Positions 19,094 to 28,111 of a stretch of DNA of 64,000 nt are shown here, one piece after another. Where the stretch lies: NCBI RefSeq assembly GCF_003586445.1, contig NZ_CP030028.1, forward strand, positions 4,672,501-4,736,500, read 5' to 3'. The first letter of the stretch is position 1. Each line of letters begins with the position of its first letter. Under the pieces are notes generated by a model, which was not told the origin of the DNA, searched no databases, and saw nothing but the letters and a program-made list of their open reading frames with translations. Source of the stretch: Bacillus sp. Y1. Lineage in GTDB: Bacteria; Bacillota; Bacilli; Bacillales; Cytobacillaceae. A program made the position numbers and the translations under genes.

Positions 19094-20104
19094 TTATTTA
19101 TATCCCTTTACGTTATTCTTTTGCCAGTTCCATGAGTCCTTACACATATCATATATAGTTTTACTAGCTATCCAATCTAATTCTTTGTTTGCTCTTGATG
19201 GATCAGCATAACAAGCTGCTATATCACCAGGTCTTCTTTCTACAATATCATAAGGAATGTCAATTCCTGATGCTTCACTAAATGCATGCACTAGTTGTAG
19301 GACTGAATGTCCTTTTCCGGTTCCTAAATTATATTTAAGCACTCCTTCGTTAGAAAGAGCTTTTTCCAGTGCTTTAATATGGCCTTTTGCTAAGTCAACA
19401 ACATGAATATAATCTCTTACACCCGTCCCATCTATAGTCGGATAATCTCCTCCAAAGATACGAAGCTTATCTAACTTGCCTACTGCTACCTGTGTAATAA
19501 AAGGCATAATATTATTAGGAATGCCGTTTGGATCTTCACCAATTAGTCCACTCTCATGTGCGCCAATAGGATTAAAATATCTAAGCAAAATAAGACTCCA
19601 CTTTTTATTCGCTAGAGAAATATCGCTTAAGATTTGCTCTAACATTAATTTAGATTGTCCATAGGGATTAGTAGCTGTTAATGGAAAATCTTCCTTAATA
19701 GGTAATGTTGCAGGATTACCATAAACTGTAGCAGATGAACTAAACACTAACTTAGTTACTCCAAACTGTTCCATTACCTGACACAGTATGATGGTTCCAG
19801 TTATATTATTATGATAGTATCGTAACGGTTGTTCAACAGACTCACCTACAGCCTTGAGCCCTGCAAAATGGATAACAGAATCTATTTCATTTTCCTCAAA
19901 TACTTTTTCTACTGCTTGTTTGTCTAACAAGTCGACTTGATAAAACTTAAAGGCTTTGCCTGTTATTTTTTTTACTCTATTTAAGGATTCTACGCTACTA
20001 TTAGTAAGGTTATCAATCACAACAACTTCGTAGCCAGACTGTAAAAGCTCCACAATGGTATGACTACCAATATAACCCGCTCCACCTGTGACTAAAACAC
20101 TCAT
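19094..20104 (-). CDS. galE: UDP-glucose 4-epimerase
   Basis: About 336 residues, the usual GalE length. '[19 protein letters not shown]' is the NAD-binding motif, 'SSSATVYG' and 'YGQSK' give the catalytic Ser and Tyr-x3-Lys, and '[29 protein letters not shown]' is diagnostic of GalE. It interconverts UDP-glucose and UDP-galactose and would supply galactose to either polymer. The frame is open further upstream, but GGAGGTGATAGC stands directly before the ATG at 20104. It is monocistronic and divergent from the next gene. Confidence 0.95.
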   Translation of the reverse strand: MSVLVTGGAGYIGSHTIVELLQSGYEVVVIDNLTNSSVESLNRVKKITGKAFKFYQVDLLDKQAVEKVFEENEIDSVIHFAGLKAVGESVEQPLRYYHNNITGTIILCQVMEQFGVTKLVFSSSATVYGNPATLPIKEDFPLTATNPYGQSKLMLEQILSDISLANKKWSLILLRYFNPIGAHESGLIGEDPNGIPNNIMPFITQVAVGKLDKLRIFGGDYPTIDGTGVRDYIHVVDLAKGHIKALEKALSNEGVLKYNLGTGKGHSVLQLVHAFSEASGIDIPYDIVERRPGDIAACYADPSRANKELDWIASKTIYDMCKDSWNWQKNNVKGYK

Positions 20105-20243
20105 GCTATCACCTCCGAAAAAGCTAGTTTCAATGATTATATCATCATTTGAATAATGGAACAAAATTCCCTTGTTATTTATTTGGAAACAAAATAAAAT
20201 TATCCCGTATTAACTATATTACTATTTTGAGGTGAATCATCCG

Positions 20244-21929
20244 TTGAAGTTCTTTAATAAGGTAATGACCATTCTCTTCGTATTCGTTCTTGTTTTTTCG
20301 AATTATGATTTAAGCTTTTCCTCAGCCTCAAGTGTTACCGCTGAAAGAGAGCAAAAGATCAGGCAGGTTCTTAACCTATCTCAAAGCAATCCCTTAGTAA
20401 CTTCAAAGCAAGTAACATATGTAAATCCACCAGTTGCTACTCAAGCCTCATATGTACAGAACATCGATGATTACCATCTTCATGAGTACTTCTTTGCAAC
20501 GAACGGCGGCGAATTCGAAGTTTTCTCTCAACATAATGATGAGGCACCAATTGATTATATTATTTATCACTTTGGTACAGATGAAATAGTTGAACCCCTT
20601 GAAGGTAACCGCTATCAATTAGAACAAGGCGCATACTATTTTGCTGTATTCGGGTACAGTGACCAACCCGTTCCTTACGAATTTCAGCTTAATGGACCTT
20701 TTTCTGAACAACCAAGTGCAACCCTACCTTCTCTTCAAATGTCTAAACCAGCTAGTCATAATATCAGATTACCTAAAGGCTCTTCCCCTGTTTTTCCGAT
20801 AACAGGAAGTACTTCTGATGCGTATCATTTAAGACTCGAGGTAAATTATGACCAAGAATTTGATTTACCAGTTCCGGGAGCATTTAGTGAAGATTATGCT
20901 GTTCTAGGAAATGGGTTTAATGAGATTACTTTTACAGCCACGAGAGTAGGAGGAAATCAACTAACATCCATTCACAACATTATTCTTCCTGGCGTAACGA
21001 GGATTATGGGTAGTGACCGTTATGCTGTTTCTGGAAACGTTAGTAGTACGCTGAATCATTGGGGATACAATAGTGGAACCATTGTAATGGCTAGGGGTGA
21101 CTTATATCCTGATGCTCTTTCTGGGGGCGCTTTAGCATACCTAGAGGATGCACCAATCCTCTTAACAAAGACTACATCCTTACCCGATATAATCATTAGA
21201 AAAATAAAAGACCTTGGTGCTGAACGTGCTATTATTCTGGGTGGTCTTGGTTCAGTCTCAGAAAATGTGGAGAATCAGCTTTTTGATCTAGGAATAATGG
21301 AAATAGAACGTTATGAGGGAAAGGATCGGTATGAGGTATCAGCAAATATCGCTGAAGAAGTCTCATACTACTCTGAAACGGATACCGCTATTATCGCCAG
21401 TGGAATGGTATTTCCAGACGCTCTTTCTGCTTCTACACTTTCTGGCCCAATGGGAATGCCAATCTTATTGACTAGAACTGATAGTGTACCAGATTCTATT
21501 CAAATGTTTATAAAGGATCATCCGGAGATTACAAATTTTATAGTTGTCGGTGGTCCGGCAACTGTTAATGAAAAAGTTGTTAGTAAGATTAAAAGTATTC
21601 AACCTGGTTCTGTCGTAACTAGAATTGGTGGGAAAAACCGATATGAGGTTTCAGTGAATGTTGCAAAGTATGCAATGAATTACTACGGTCTTGAGTTAGG
21701 GACAGTAGCTGTTGCGAGAGGTGATCTGTTCCCTGATGCTCTATCAGGAGCACCATTAGCGAATTATTTTGGTGCACCTATACTTCTAACACCAACAAGT
21801 AAAGTGGATGAAACAGTAAACAGCTTTTTAATGAACAACCGTAATCAACTTGAACATATCTATATCCTCGGAGGAACAGGATCCGTCTCAACTACCACAG
21901 AAAACCAATTATTTAACCTAATTAGATAA
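20244..21929 (+). CDS. Secreted CWB2-repeat cell-wall protein of unknown function
   Basis: About 561 residues. GTG at 20232 overlaps the GAGGTGA site itself, while the TTG at 20244 has proper spacing, so TTG is preferred. A signal peptide (TILFVFVLVFSNYDLSFSSAS) is followed by a region of about 230 residues with no family I recognise; part ('EYFFATNGGEFEVFSQHND...') is reminiscent of beta-sandwich pre-peptidase domains. Three CWB2 repeats run from about residue 255 to the end ('RIMGSDRYAVSGNVS', 'RYEGKDRYEVSANIA', 'RIGGKNRYEVSVNVA'). Repeats at the C-terminus point to wall anchoring of the N-terminal domain. Confidence 0.85.
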   Translation: MKFFNKVMTILFVFVLVFSNYDLSFSSASSVTAEREQKIRQVLNLSQSNPLVTSKQVTYVNPPVATQASYVQNIDDYHLHEYFFATNGGEFEVFSQHNDEAPIDYIIYHFGTDEIVEPLEGNRYQLEQGAYYFAVFGYSDQPVPYEFQLNGPFSEQPSATLPSLQMSKPASHNIRLPKGSSPVFPITGSTSDAYHLRLEVNYDQEFDLPVPGAFSEDYAVLGNGFNEITFTATRVGGNQLTSIHNIILPGVTRIMGSDRYAVSGNVSSTLNHWGYNSGTIVMARGDLYPDALSGGALAYLEDAPILLTKTTSLPDIIIRKIKDLGAERAIILGGLGSVSENVENQLFDLGIMEIERYEGKDRYEVSANIAEEVSYYSETDTAIIASGMVFPDALSASTLSGPMGMPILLTRTDSVPDSIQMFIKDHPEITNFIVVGGPATVNEKVVSKIKSIQPGSVVTRIGGKNRYEVSVNVAKYAMNYYGLELGTVAVARGDLFPDALSGAPLANYFGAPILLTPTSKVDETVNSFLMNNRNQLEHIYILGGTGSVSTTTENQLFNLIR

Positions 21930-21935
21930 TGATGG

Positions 21936-21962
21936 TAAGGCCACTTGATAAAAGTGGCCTTA
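21936..21962. terminator. Bidirectional intrinsic terminator
   Basis: Perfect arms TAAGGCCACTT and AAGTGGCCTTA with a 5-base loop between the convergent CWB2 gene and the small minus-strand gene. Confidence 0.8.
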
Positions 21963-21964
21963 TT

Positions 21965-22150
21965 TTACTTTTCATATTTCTTCACGATGTCAGTACCCTG
22001 CTGTTTCTCATTAATAAACTTGTCTTCCTTTGACTTTTGCGATTCCGTAACAGCATCAGAAGTGATATTGGGAACCGAATCTAGTGCACTTTCTGCATCA
22101 GTAAAACTTGTGTCTCCCATATTAGTAACAGACAGATCTTTGTTATCCAT
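21965..22150 (-). CDS. Small acidic hypothetical protein
   Basis: 61 residues from ATG at 22150, which has GGAGG six bases upstream. The protein is hydrophilic and rich in Asp, Ser and Thr, with a charged C-terminus (KSKEDKFINEKQQGTDIVKKYEK) and no signal peptide or membrane segment. I recognise no family. The strong ribosome site and the closeness to terminators on both sides support a real monocistronic gene. Confidence 0.6.
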   Translation of the reverse strand: MDNKDLSVTNMGDTSFTDAESALDSVPNITSDAVTESQKSKEDKFINEKQQGTDIVKKYEK

Positions 22151-22212
22151 AAAAAACCTCCAAACCAAGTTTTTATTATTCTTTCCATTTTGAATCATAA
22201 TATGAGTTCAAA

Positions 22213-22244
22213 AAAGCCCTCCATAAGGTCTTATGAAGGGCTTT
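22213..22244 (-). terminator. Intrinsic terminator downstream of the CWB2-amidase
   Basis: Arms AAAGCCCT and AGGGCTTT with a nested CATAAG/CTTATG inner stem, just past the amidase stop. Confidence 0.75.
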
Positions 22245-22250
22245 CGAATA

Positions 22251-23956
22251 TTATCTAGTTAAGAAGGCTTTAATCTGCTCAGCCATCGCTTTAGCACGCT
22301 GTTCCTGAACAGTAGGATTTGCTAGTATTTTTACTTCATCTGGATTTGAAATGAAGCCTAGTTCAATAAGAACTGATGTCATTTTCGTCCATCTTGTTAC
22401 GTATAAATTATGATCCTTTGTACCATTACTTGAGTAAATATTACTAATGCCAACTCCAGGGTATTGTAAGCTTTGTGCTAACCCCTCTCCAAGAACTTTA
22501 CTATTTTGTGCTTGGACAGATGGTGTAGGATCATAAGCAATATTATTACCTGTATAGCTTAATGCTTTTGTACCACTTCCATCTCTAACCAAGAACTCTT
22601 TTCGATCTGTGTTTTCACTGATAAATGGGTATTTAACCCCATCGGAAAGAACATATACATCAGTCGTTTCAATAGCTGGACGATAGGAACTATAATGTGT
22701 ACTTAGCCCTCTTGGACTTGAAGAAACGTTTGAATCATGATGAATACTAATAAATATCTCTGCATTTGAGCTATTAGCAATATTCGCACGTTCCTCAAGA
22801 GATACATAAACATTTTGGTTTGGATTTCTAGTATATAGAACTTGCGCACCCATTTGAGTTAAATAGCTTGCTACTTTAAGAGTAAAGGAATTATTTAAAT
22901 CTACTTCCTTATATCCGTTTTGAACAGCACCAGGATCAACTCCACCATGTCCAGGGTCTAACATAATTACTTTTCCTGCTAAAGGTGGAGCTACTTCTTG
23001 TCCTGTTAATGTGTTAAACGTTTGTTGTGGAACAGAAGCTGTACCACCTAGAATGACAAAGTCTGAAATGTTTTTATTTACAATTGTAGACTTAACGGAA
23101 CTTGGTGCTGATGTAGGATGGGTAAGTAAGAGTGGAGCCCCTTGTTTTGCTGCAAGTACGGAACCTGTTAAAGCATCAGCAAATGTCATACCTGTTGCTA
23201 CAAATGCTTTCGTCGGAGATGCCTCGAGTGTATTTACAATATTCGCTGACACTTCATAACGGTCTTTCCCACCTATTCTTTGTGGAGCAGGTAAATTAGA
23301 CTCTACACTCTTTCCTACGCTAGCCTCCCCCCTGAAATAATGGTATTGGTAATGTTTAATTGTGAAATGGCCTCTCTAATTAGACCTGGAAGTTCATTAT
23401 TTCTTACTAGAAGTACCGGAAACCCATTCTTTGCTGCATATGGTGCAATAGATAATGCATCCGGGAAGTTTAAACCATTTGCCACTACAGCCGTAGATAT
23501 ATTACCTATTTTAAGTGCAAGATTATAGGACACCTCAAAGCGATCCTGACCACCAATTCTCTCAATGTTCCTAAACCCAACCGCTTGTAAATCTTGTACG
23601 ACAGTTTCAGAAACACTACCTGCCCCCCCAACTATGACAATCTTACTAGGGTTCAGTCTTTGAATTTCTACTTTTGACTCAGGCGTTAGTTTGTCTGCAT
23701 GAGTTAAAAGAATAGGTGCATCCTCCTTAAAAGCATAAGGTGTGGCAGACAAAGCATCCGCAAACGCTAGATAGTTCGTTAATATTACTGTATTGACGCC
23801 ATTAGGCCAACCGGTTTTTGACACATTAACTGCAACCTCAAATCGATTAGCCCCATCAAGCCTCTGTGAGGCAACTGCAGCTTCTGCTTGTTTACTTGGT
23901 ATAAGAATAGCAAACAATAAAACTAGTAAAACATAAATCTTAGTCTTTCCTCTCAT
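22251..23956 (-). pseudogene. CWB2-repeat N-acetylmuramoyl-L-alanine amidase (LytC-like), split by a frameshift
   Basis: Two abutting frames together form one normal protein of about 568 residues. The upstream part (23315-23956) has a signal peptide and two CWB2 repeats, then stops shortly after 'NITNTIISGG'. The downstream part (22251 to about 23330) resumes in another frame with 'EASVGKSVESNLPAPQRIGGKDRYEVSANI', finishes the third repeat and continues into an Amidase_3 domain ('IMLDPGHGGVDPGAVQNGYKE', 'IFISIHHDSN', 'SVLIELGFISNPDE'). The join lies at a run of six C residues (23327-23332); one more C would restore the frame. It may be a sequencing error, a real null or a phase-variable tract. 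The amidase residues themselves look intact. Confidence 0.85.
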
Positions 23957-24115
23957 CTCTGTCTCCCTGTTCTGTATAGTTATTTTTGACTATGCAATTA
24001 TACCATTTTACTAGTTTGACTTTAAGCTTTTTCCATAAAAAAGCCAACTTAAGTATACCCAAATGGTTTCATGGAAATATTATTATGGAAGTTTGTGTAA
24101 AGGAGAACATGCAAA

Positions 24116-24814
24116 ATGGGGCTACGAGAGGAAGAATACTTAGAGGATATTATTGAATGGGATATCCGACACTGGAGCAAATCCCTAAATTATTGGCGAG
24201 AAAAAACTTCTGTTTCACTAGAGAATAGTAATGGGCTAGAAATAGGGAGTAGAAATGGAGGGCTCTCTCTATGGTTAGCTGCAAATGGCTGTAAGGTAAT
24301 ATGTAGTGATGTGGAAGGTCCTACTGAGCGAGCAAAAGAATTACATGAGAGACACGGTCTTTCTGATCGAATTAAATATCACTCAATTAATGCAACAGAA
24401 ATCCCTTATGAAGATGATTGCTTTGATATTGTTATTTTTAAATCTGTATTAGGTGGAATAGGCGCCAATGATAATCATGCAGCACAAATAAAAGCTTTAA
24501 AGGAAATACACCGGGTGTTAAAGCCTGGGGGAGAATTATTTTTCGCAGAAAATTTAACAGCATCTCCCATGCATCGATTACTTCGCAAGCGTTTCGTTAG
24601 TTGGGGAAATGCTTGGCGCTACATCACGATTCAAGAAATGAAAGATCTACTTCAGGGTTTTAGTAAAACAGACTATTTCTCAACAGGGTTCTTTTCAAAC
24701 CTTGGTCGTACGGAAAAGCAAAGAAACTTATTAGCTACTATAGATGACTTATTAGTCAATCGTATAGTTCCTGAGCAATGGAGATATATAGTGATAGGTG
24801 TTGCCAAAAAATAA
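24116..24814 (+). CDS. Class I SAM-dependent methyltransferase
   Basis: 232 residues. The SAM-binding motif I region is 'GLEIGSRNGGLSLWLAANGCKVICSD' (acidic residue ending beta 2), followed by 'YEDDCFDIVIFKSVLGGI' and 'ALKEIHRVLKPGGELFFAEN', the standard Methyltransf_11 pattern. No substrate-specific feature is visible. It is monocistronic, with AAAGGAG ahead of the ATG and its own terminator. Small-molecule or sugar methylation is possible given the surroundings but unproven. Confidence 0.85.
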   Translation: MGLREEEYLEDIIEWDIRHWSKSLNYWREKTSVSLENSNGLEIGSRNGGLSLWLAANGCKVICSDVEGPTERAKELHERHGLSDRIKYHSINATEIPYEDDCFDIVIFKSVLGGIGANDNHAAQIKALKEIHRVLKPGGELFFAENLTASPMHRLLRKRFVSWGNAWRYITIQEMKDLLQGFSKTDYFSTGFFSNLGRTEKQRNLLATIDDLLVNRIVPEQWRYIVIGVAKK

Positions 24815-24843
24815 AAAAGAACAACAATCGTTTGTTCTTTTTT
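24813..24843. terminator. Bidirectional intrinsic terminator
   Basis: Arms AAAAAAGAACAA and TTGTTCTTTTTT with a short loop between the convergent methyltransferase and small membrane protein genes. Confidence 0.8.
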
Positions 24844-24848
24844 ACTTT

Positions 24849-25031
24849 TTAGTTTATTTTTAAAATACCCAAAATGACATATACGATACATTGGGCTGTC
24901 CATACTAGGTATGTCAATCCCCACGATAAAGCTAGCGAAATATAATCCCCTGGTAAAACATTCATACACCAAATGAGTGAAGCTATAGCAACAATAAACA
25001 TTAAAGTTCCGTGTCTAATTATCCAGTTCAT
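24849..25031 (-). CDS. Small membrane protein
   Basis: 60 residues from ATG at 25031, which has GAGGTG 8 bases upstream; the ATG 6 bases earlier is too close to that site. Two hydrophobic segments (about residues 8-24 and 30-55) separated by 'LPGD' make a hairpin membrane protein. It resembles short two-helix Bacillus membrane proteins of unknown role. Bounded by its own terminator. Confidence 0.6.
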   Translation of the reverse strand: MNWIIRHGTLMFIVAIASLIWCMNVLPGDYISLALSWGLTYLVWTAQCIVYVILGILKIN

Positions 25032-25274
25032 GACCATCTCACCTCAGTAGGTATATATTCTGCGATATATTAATTATTAGCTATTTTTTCAGTAATATCC
25101 TTCATACAAATTCCTACAAGTTATTTATAGAAAAAGAATCTTTGACGAATATTGTCTTATTTATACCCTTAATCTCTGCAAATCAAACTAGATACATTTG
25201 CACTACACAGAACTTATAGTACAATAGGAAATAGTTTTTATTTAATTTACAAAATAAGGTGGTTTTTACTTAAA

Positions 25275-26222
25275 ATGAATGAACCTATTTTCTTCAAGCC
25301 TATATTTCAAGAAAGAATATGGGGAGGTGAAAAGTTAAAGGAATTCGGTTATCAAATTCCTTCAAATAAAACAGGTGAATGCTGGGCTTTTGCTGCGCAT
25401 TCCAATGGACAGAGTGTTGTCAAGGGTGGTTCTTATAATGATATGACATTAGGTGAACTTTGGGAAACGCATCGAGAAGTATTCGGTAACATTGAAGGTG
25501 ATCGCTTTCCTTTATTAACAAAAATACTAGATGCTAATGATGATTTGTCAGTTCAAGTCCATCCAAACGATACCTATGCCCACTCACACGAAAATGGTGA
25601 ACTGGGTAAGACAGAATGTTGGTACATTATTGATAGCGTACCTGGCGCAGAAATTATTTATGGGCATACTGCAAAAACAAAAGAAGAGTTTGTTAGTATG
25701 ATTGAGAACGGACAATGGAACGACCTACTACAGCGTGTTCAAGTACAACCAGGCGATTTCTTTTTTGTACCTAGTGGAACCATCCATGCCATTGGAAAAG
25801 GAATTGTTATTTTAGAGACCCAACAAAATTCAGATACAACATATAGAGTGTATGATTATGATCGATTGGATGATCAAGGGAATAAGCGAGAATTACATAT
25901 TGAAAAGTCTATTGAGGTAACTACAATACCTGCAAAAACGGCGGACTTACAAAAAGAGATTCAGGTTAAAGAAGACCTTACTGTTACTACATTTGTAAGG
26001 GACCATTATTTTACTGTTCATAAATGGACATTAAATGGTTCTGCAACTCTTGAACAAGATAAATCTTTTCAGCTTGTCAGCGTGATTTCAGGTGAAGGTT
26101 CTATAGTTTTAAGTAATAACCAAAACTATACCTTTGCTAAGGGTGACCATTTTATTCTTCCTTCAGATTTAGGTGTCTTTACATTACAAGGTACCTCTGA
26201 GCTTATTGTTTCACATTTGTAA
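25275..26222 (+). CDS. manA: Mannose-6-phosphate isomerase, class I
   Basis: 315 residues, the normal length of Bacillus ManA. Zinc-binding cupin motifs are visible: 'LSVQVHPND', 'GKTECWYII' and 'VPSGTIHAIGKGIVILETQQNSDTTYRVYDYDR'. The C-terminal cupin has 'KGDHFILPSDLGVFTLQG'. It interconverts fructose-6-P and mannose-6-P, the entry step to GDP-mannose and GDP-fucose. Monocistronic. Its C-terminal half matches a decayed copy at about 35.05-35.38 kb. Confidence 0.95.
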   Translation: MNEPIFFKPIFQERIWGGEKLKEFGYQIPSNKTGECWAFAAHSNGQSVVKGGSYNDMTLGELWETHREVFGNIEGDRFPLLTKILDANDDLSVQVHPNDTYAHSHENGELGKTECWYIIDSVPGAEIIYGHTAKTKEEFVSMIENGQWNDLLQRVQVQPGDFFFVPSGTIHAIGKGIVILETQQNSDTTYRVYDYDRLDDQGNKRELHIEKSIEVTTIPAKTADLQKEIQVKEDLTVTTFVRDHYFTVHKWTLNGSATLEQDKSFQLVSVISGEGSIVLSNNQNYTFAKGDHFILPSDLGVFTLQGTSELIVSHL

Positions 26223-26301
26223 TTTTTATTTTAAAAAGGAGGGATAAAATTATCACCTCCCCTTTTTTCGACATTTTATGACACTTTTCACATTTTCCCT
26301 A

Positions 26302-26330
26302 TTAACATTTTGTCAAGTTTATCCGATAAT
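26302..26330 (+). promoter_or_regulatory. Possible SigD-like promoter for the c-di-GMP riboswitch transcript
   Basis: TTAA at 26302-26305, a 16-base spacer, then TCCGATAA at 26322-26329 resembles the motility sigma-D consensus (TAAA, 15, GCCGATAT). A competing sigma-A reading is TTGTCA at 26310 with TACTAG 17 bases later. Neither is decisive. Confidence 0.35.
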
Positions 26331-26340
26331 AGTACTAGAT

Positions 26341-26422
26341 ACTAAAGGCAAGGTTGCTGAAAGGTGACTCACGCAAAGCTAAAGGGGCCTATATCATCCG
26401 ATAAAGCCAGCCAGCTACTATC
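26341..26422 (+). promoter_or_regulatory. Cyclic-di-GMP-I (GEMM-I) riboswitch
   Basis: The sequence carries the hallmarks of the class I c-di-GMP aptamer in the right order: 'AAAGGCAAGG', a GAAA tetraloop in the first hairpin (26359-26362), the invariant 'ACGCAAAGC' core (26371-26379), 'GGGGCCTA', and the 3' receptor-side hairpin ending 'GCCAGCCAGCTAC'. An outer helix can form between ATAGTA at 26329-26334 and TACTAT at 26417-26422. The AAAGGAG ribosome site of the next gene starts about 7 bases later, and no terminator lies between, so control of translation initiation is the likeliest mode. Confidence 0.85.
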
Positions 26423-26443
26423 AACATTAAAGGAGATTAGGAC

Positions 26444-26575
26444 ATGTCAAAATTTTTAACCCCTGAAGAAGTGATGGTAAAGAAAAAGAGAAATAAAGCC
26501 ATTCTTTATGCATCAATTATCTTAGGTACAATGATTTTAAGTGCTGTAGTAACAATCCTAACAAACCAATTATAG
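26444..26575 (+). CDS. 43-residue single-span membrane peptide under a c-di-GMP riboswitch
   Basis: ATG at 26444 with AAAGGAG upstream. The peptide has a charged N-terminus (MSKFLTPEEVMVKKKRNKA) and one hydrophobic helix (about residues 20-40). It has no cleavable signal, so it is probably N-in and anchored. I recognise no family. The riboswitch directly in front means its synthesis likely follows cellular c-di-GMP. Its own terminator follows 12 bp after the stop, making a complete one-gene unit. It could be a regulator of a membrane complex, but there is no direct evidence. Confidence 0.8.
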   Translation: MSKFLTPEEVMVKKKRNKAILYASIILGTMILSAVVTILTNQL

Positions 26576-26586
26576 TTTTTATACAC

Positions 26587-26625
26587 GGAGAAGCAGCCTT
26601 TCGCAACGAAAGAGACTGCTTCTCC
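26587..26625 (+). terminator. Intrinsic terminator
   Basis: Perfect 10-bp arms GGAGAAGCAG / CTGCTTCTCC with a loop that can form a second small stem, followed by a T-rich stretch. Confidence 0.75.
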
Positions 26626-26647
26626 TCATTTTATATCTAGTAGTTAG

Positions 26648-27112
26648 TTATTTGTTGAAATCCCAGAGAATAACCCATTCGCCTTTTTCCTCTGTCACAT
26701 ATACATATTGTTGAAAATTAAATGTTCCATATTTACCCTTATAATATTGTGTAACAAGAATTTTATGAACGGTATCAAGAGGCTTGCTGTCCTTAGACAT
26801 TCTCCAATTTGTAAGTTTTTTGTTATCGTCAATGGAGAACTCAAAGGTATCTACTCCGAAATGTCCCATAAATACATGAACACGATCCTGTATGTATCCA
26901 CCTTTTGGAAACCTTTCCTTCATGGAAGAGTGTAAATGCTCCCATGAATTTGAATAGTCCCCCGCCTGCTCATATTCATAAAAATTCTCTACGACACGAA
27001 TGGCCTGTCTTGATGGAGAAAATAATCCGTATCTTATAAAAAAGTAACATCCAACAAGGATCATAATGATTAGTAAGAGAGGGAGAAATCCTGTCCATTT
27101 TCTTCTATACAT
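26648..27112 (-). CDS. Membrane-anchored hypothetical protein, NTF2-like fold possible
   Basis: 154 residues from ATG at 27112 (GGGGG site ahead); upstream in-frame starts lack a site. A basic N-terminus and one membrane helix (FLPLLLIIMILVGCYFFIRYG) precede an extracytoplasmic domain of about 115 residues. The pattern 'AIRVVENFYEYEQAGDYSNSWEHLHSSMKERF' followed by beta-rich sequence ending 'GEWVILWDFNK' resembles NTF2-like lipoprotein/DUF4878-type domains. No catalytic motif is visible. Function unknown. Confidence 0.65.
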   Translation of the reverse strand: MYRRKWTGFLPLLLIIMILVGCYFFIRYGLFSPSRQAIRVVENFYEYEQAGDYSNSWEHLHSSMKERFPKGGYIQDRVHVFMGHFGVDTFEFSIDDNKKLTNWRMSKDSKPLDTVHKILVTQYYKGKYGTFNFQQYVYVTEEKGEWVILWDFNK

Positions 27113-27210
27113 AAGTAACCCCCAATTAAGTCTGTTACTAAACCTTATGCTAAGATAACAGAAACATACATAGTCTGCTGGACTTCCCATTCGATATATA
27201 GCCTGAATAG

Positions 27211-27243
27211 AAAAAAAACCGCCAGCACTCTATACTGGTGGTT
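27211..27243 (-). terminator. Intrinsic terminator
   Basis: Arms AACCGCCAG / CTGGTGGTT (one G-T pair). On the minus strand the stem is followed by a run of eight T residues. It serves the 55-residue gene. Confidence 0.8.
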
Positions 27244-27252
27244 AACTGAAAA

Positions 27253-27420
27253 TTAATTTCCACATATTTTTTGTACTACCGTAACAAACAAAATAAATGC
27301 CATACTCCAATTCACTACTCCGTATAAGCCGGAATTGTATTGCCTAGCTACAATAATTCCAAAATGGATATTAAAAATAACTAGCAAAATTGCGATAGAT
27401 AATACGATATTAACTAACAT
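27253..27420 (-). CDS. Small two-helix membrane protein
   Basis: 55 residues with ATG at 27420 and AGGTG 8 bases upstream. Two hydrophobic stretches (about residues 2-24 and 38-52) flank a short polar turn with 'ARQYNSGLYG'. A terminator follows the stop closely. No family recognised. The ribosome site and terminator support a real gene. Confidence 0.55.
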   Translation of the reverse strand: MLVNIVLSIAILLVIFNIHFGIIVARQYNSGLYGVVNWSMAFILFVTVVQKICGN

Positions 27421-28111
27421 CTTGTCTTCACCTGATTCGTTTTCTAGCTGCCTTTTAGTAAATATAGTAACAATTTCCTATATATTTTTAACATAATTCC
27501 TAAAAAAAGTAAATGAATTACATCGAACTTTGATTGTCCAATAAGTCAGGACTGAACGGAAGCAAATCGTTCTATATTAATAAGAAGTTCTATGCCTATA
27601 CTTATGTCTCACCTAACGATTAAGGGATTTACTTACCTTCCCACATCTCACACATTGTCCTGTAAAATAATTATACTTATGATATCTACGAAAAAAACAA
27701 AAAATGGATTTAATCTTCACTCAGAACAACTCCTTACTTTTTTTCTCAACTTTTCAACAGACTACCTTCTCTACCGGTTCACTAATAAACATTATAACGT
27801 TCCTTATAGTGAACAATGTGAAAAATATGTCGACTAACTAGAGATAATTAACGACATTCTTCTACAAAAAGAATAGAGTAGAAAATGTTTGTGGTTTGGA
27901 GCTTGGTACCTGTCCCCATATATCAGTGTTTTTTAAATTTGAGTACCATTTTCATTTCTTTTTCTCACTTTCTAACACAAATCATTAATTTCAGCATCCA
28001 TTTTGCTAACCAATTCCACTTTTCAGTATTGGAGTGGAGAGTCCTCCTTCAATTATTGTAAAGATACCCGGGAATACAGTTGGTAGCGCGCTTCCTGAAA
28101 GGGAATGCAAA
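27421..28111. other. Gene-poor intergenic region of about 690 bp
   Basis: AT-rich region between the small membrane protein and the sigma-factor gene. An 81-codon plus-strand frame (27592-27837) has no ribosome site and an unlikely composition. One copy of the dispersed CCTGTCCCC motif lies at 27905-27917. I see no clear gene. The region could be remnant sequence. Confidence 0.45.

Noticed and set aside
24673..24972. 99-codon minus-strand frame overlapping the methyltransferase end
   Set aside because: It is antisense to the methyltransferase and covers a convergent terminator; the 60-residue frame beside it has the ribosome site.
27592..27837. 81-codon plus-strand open frame in a gene-poor region
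   Set aside because: No ribosome binding site, odd composition with many Leu/Ser/Cys/Phe residues, and no family resemblance.
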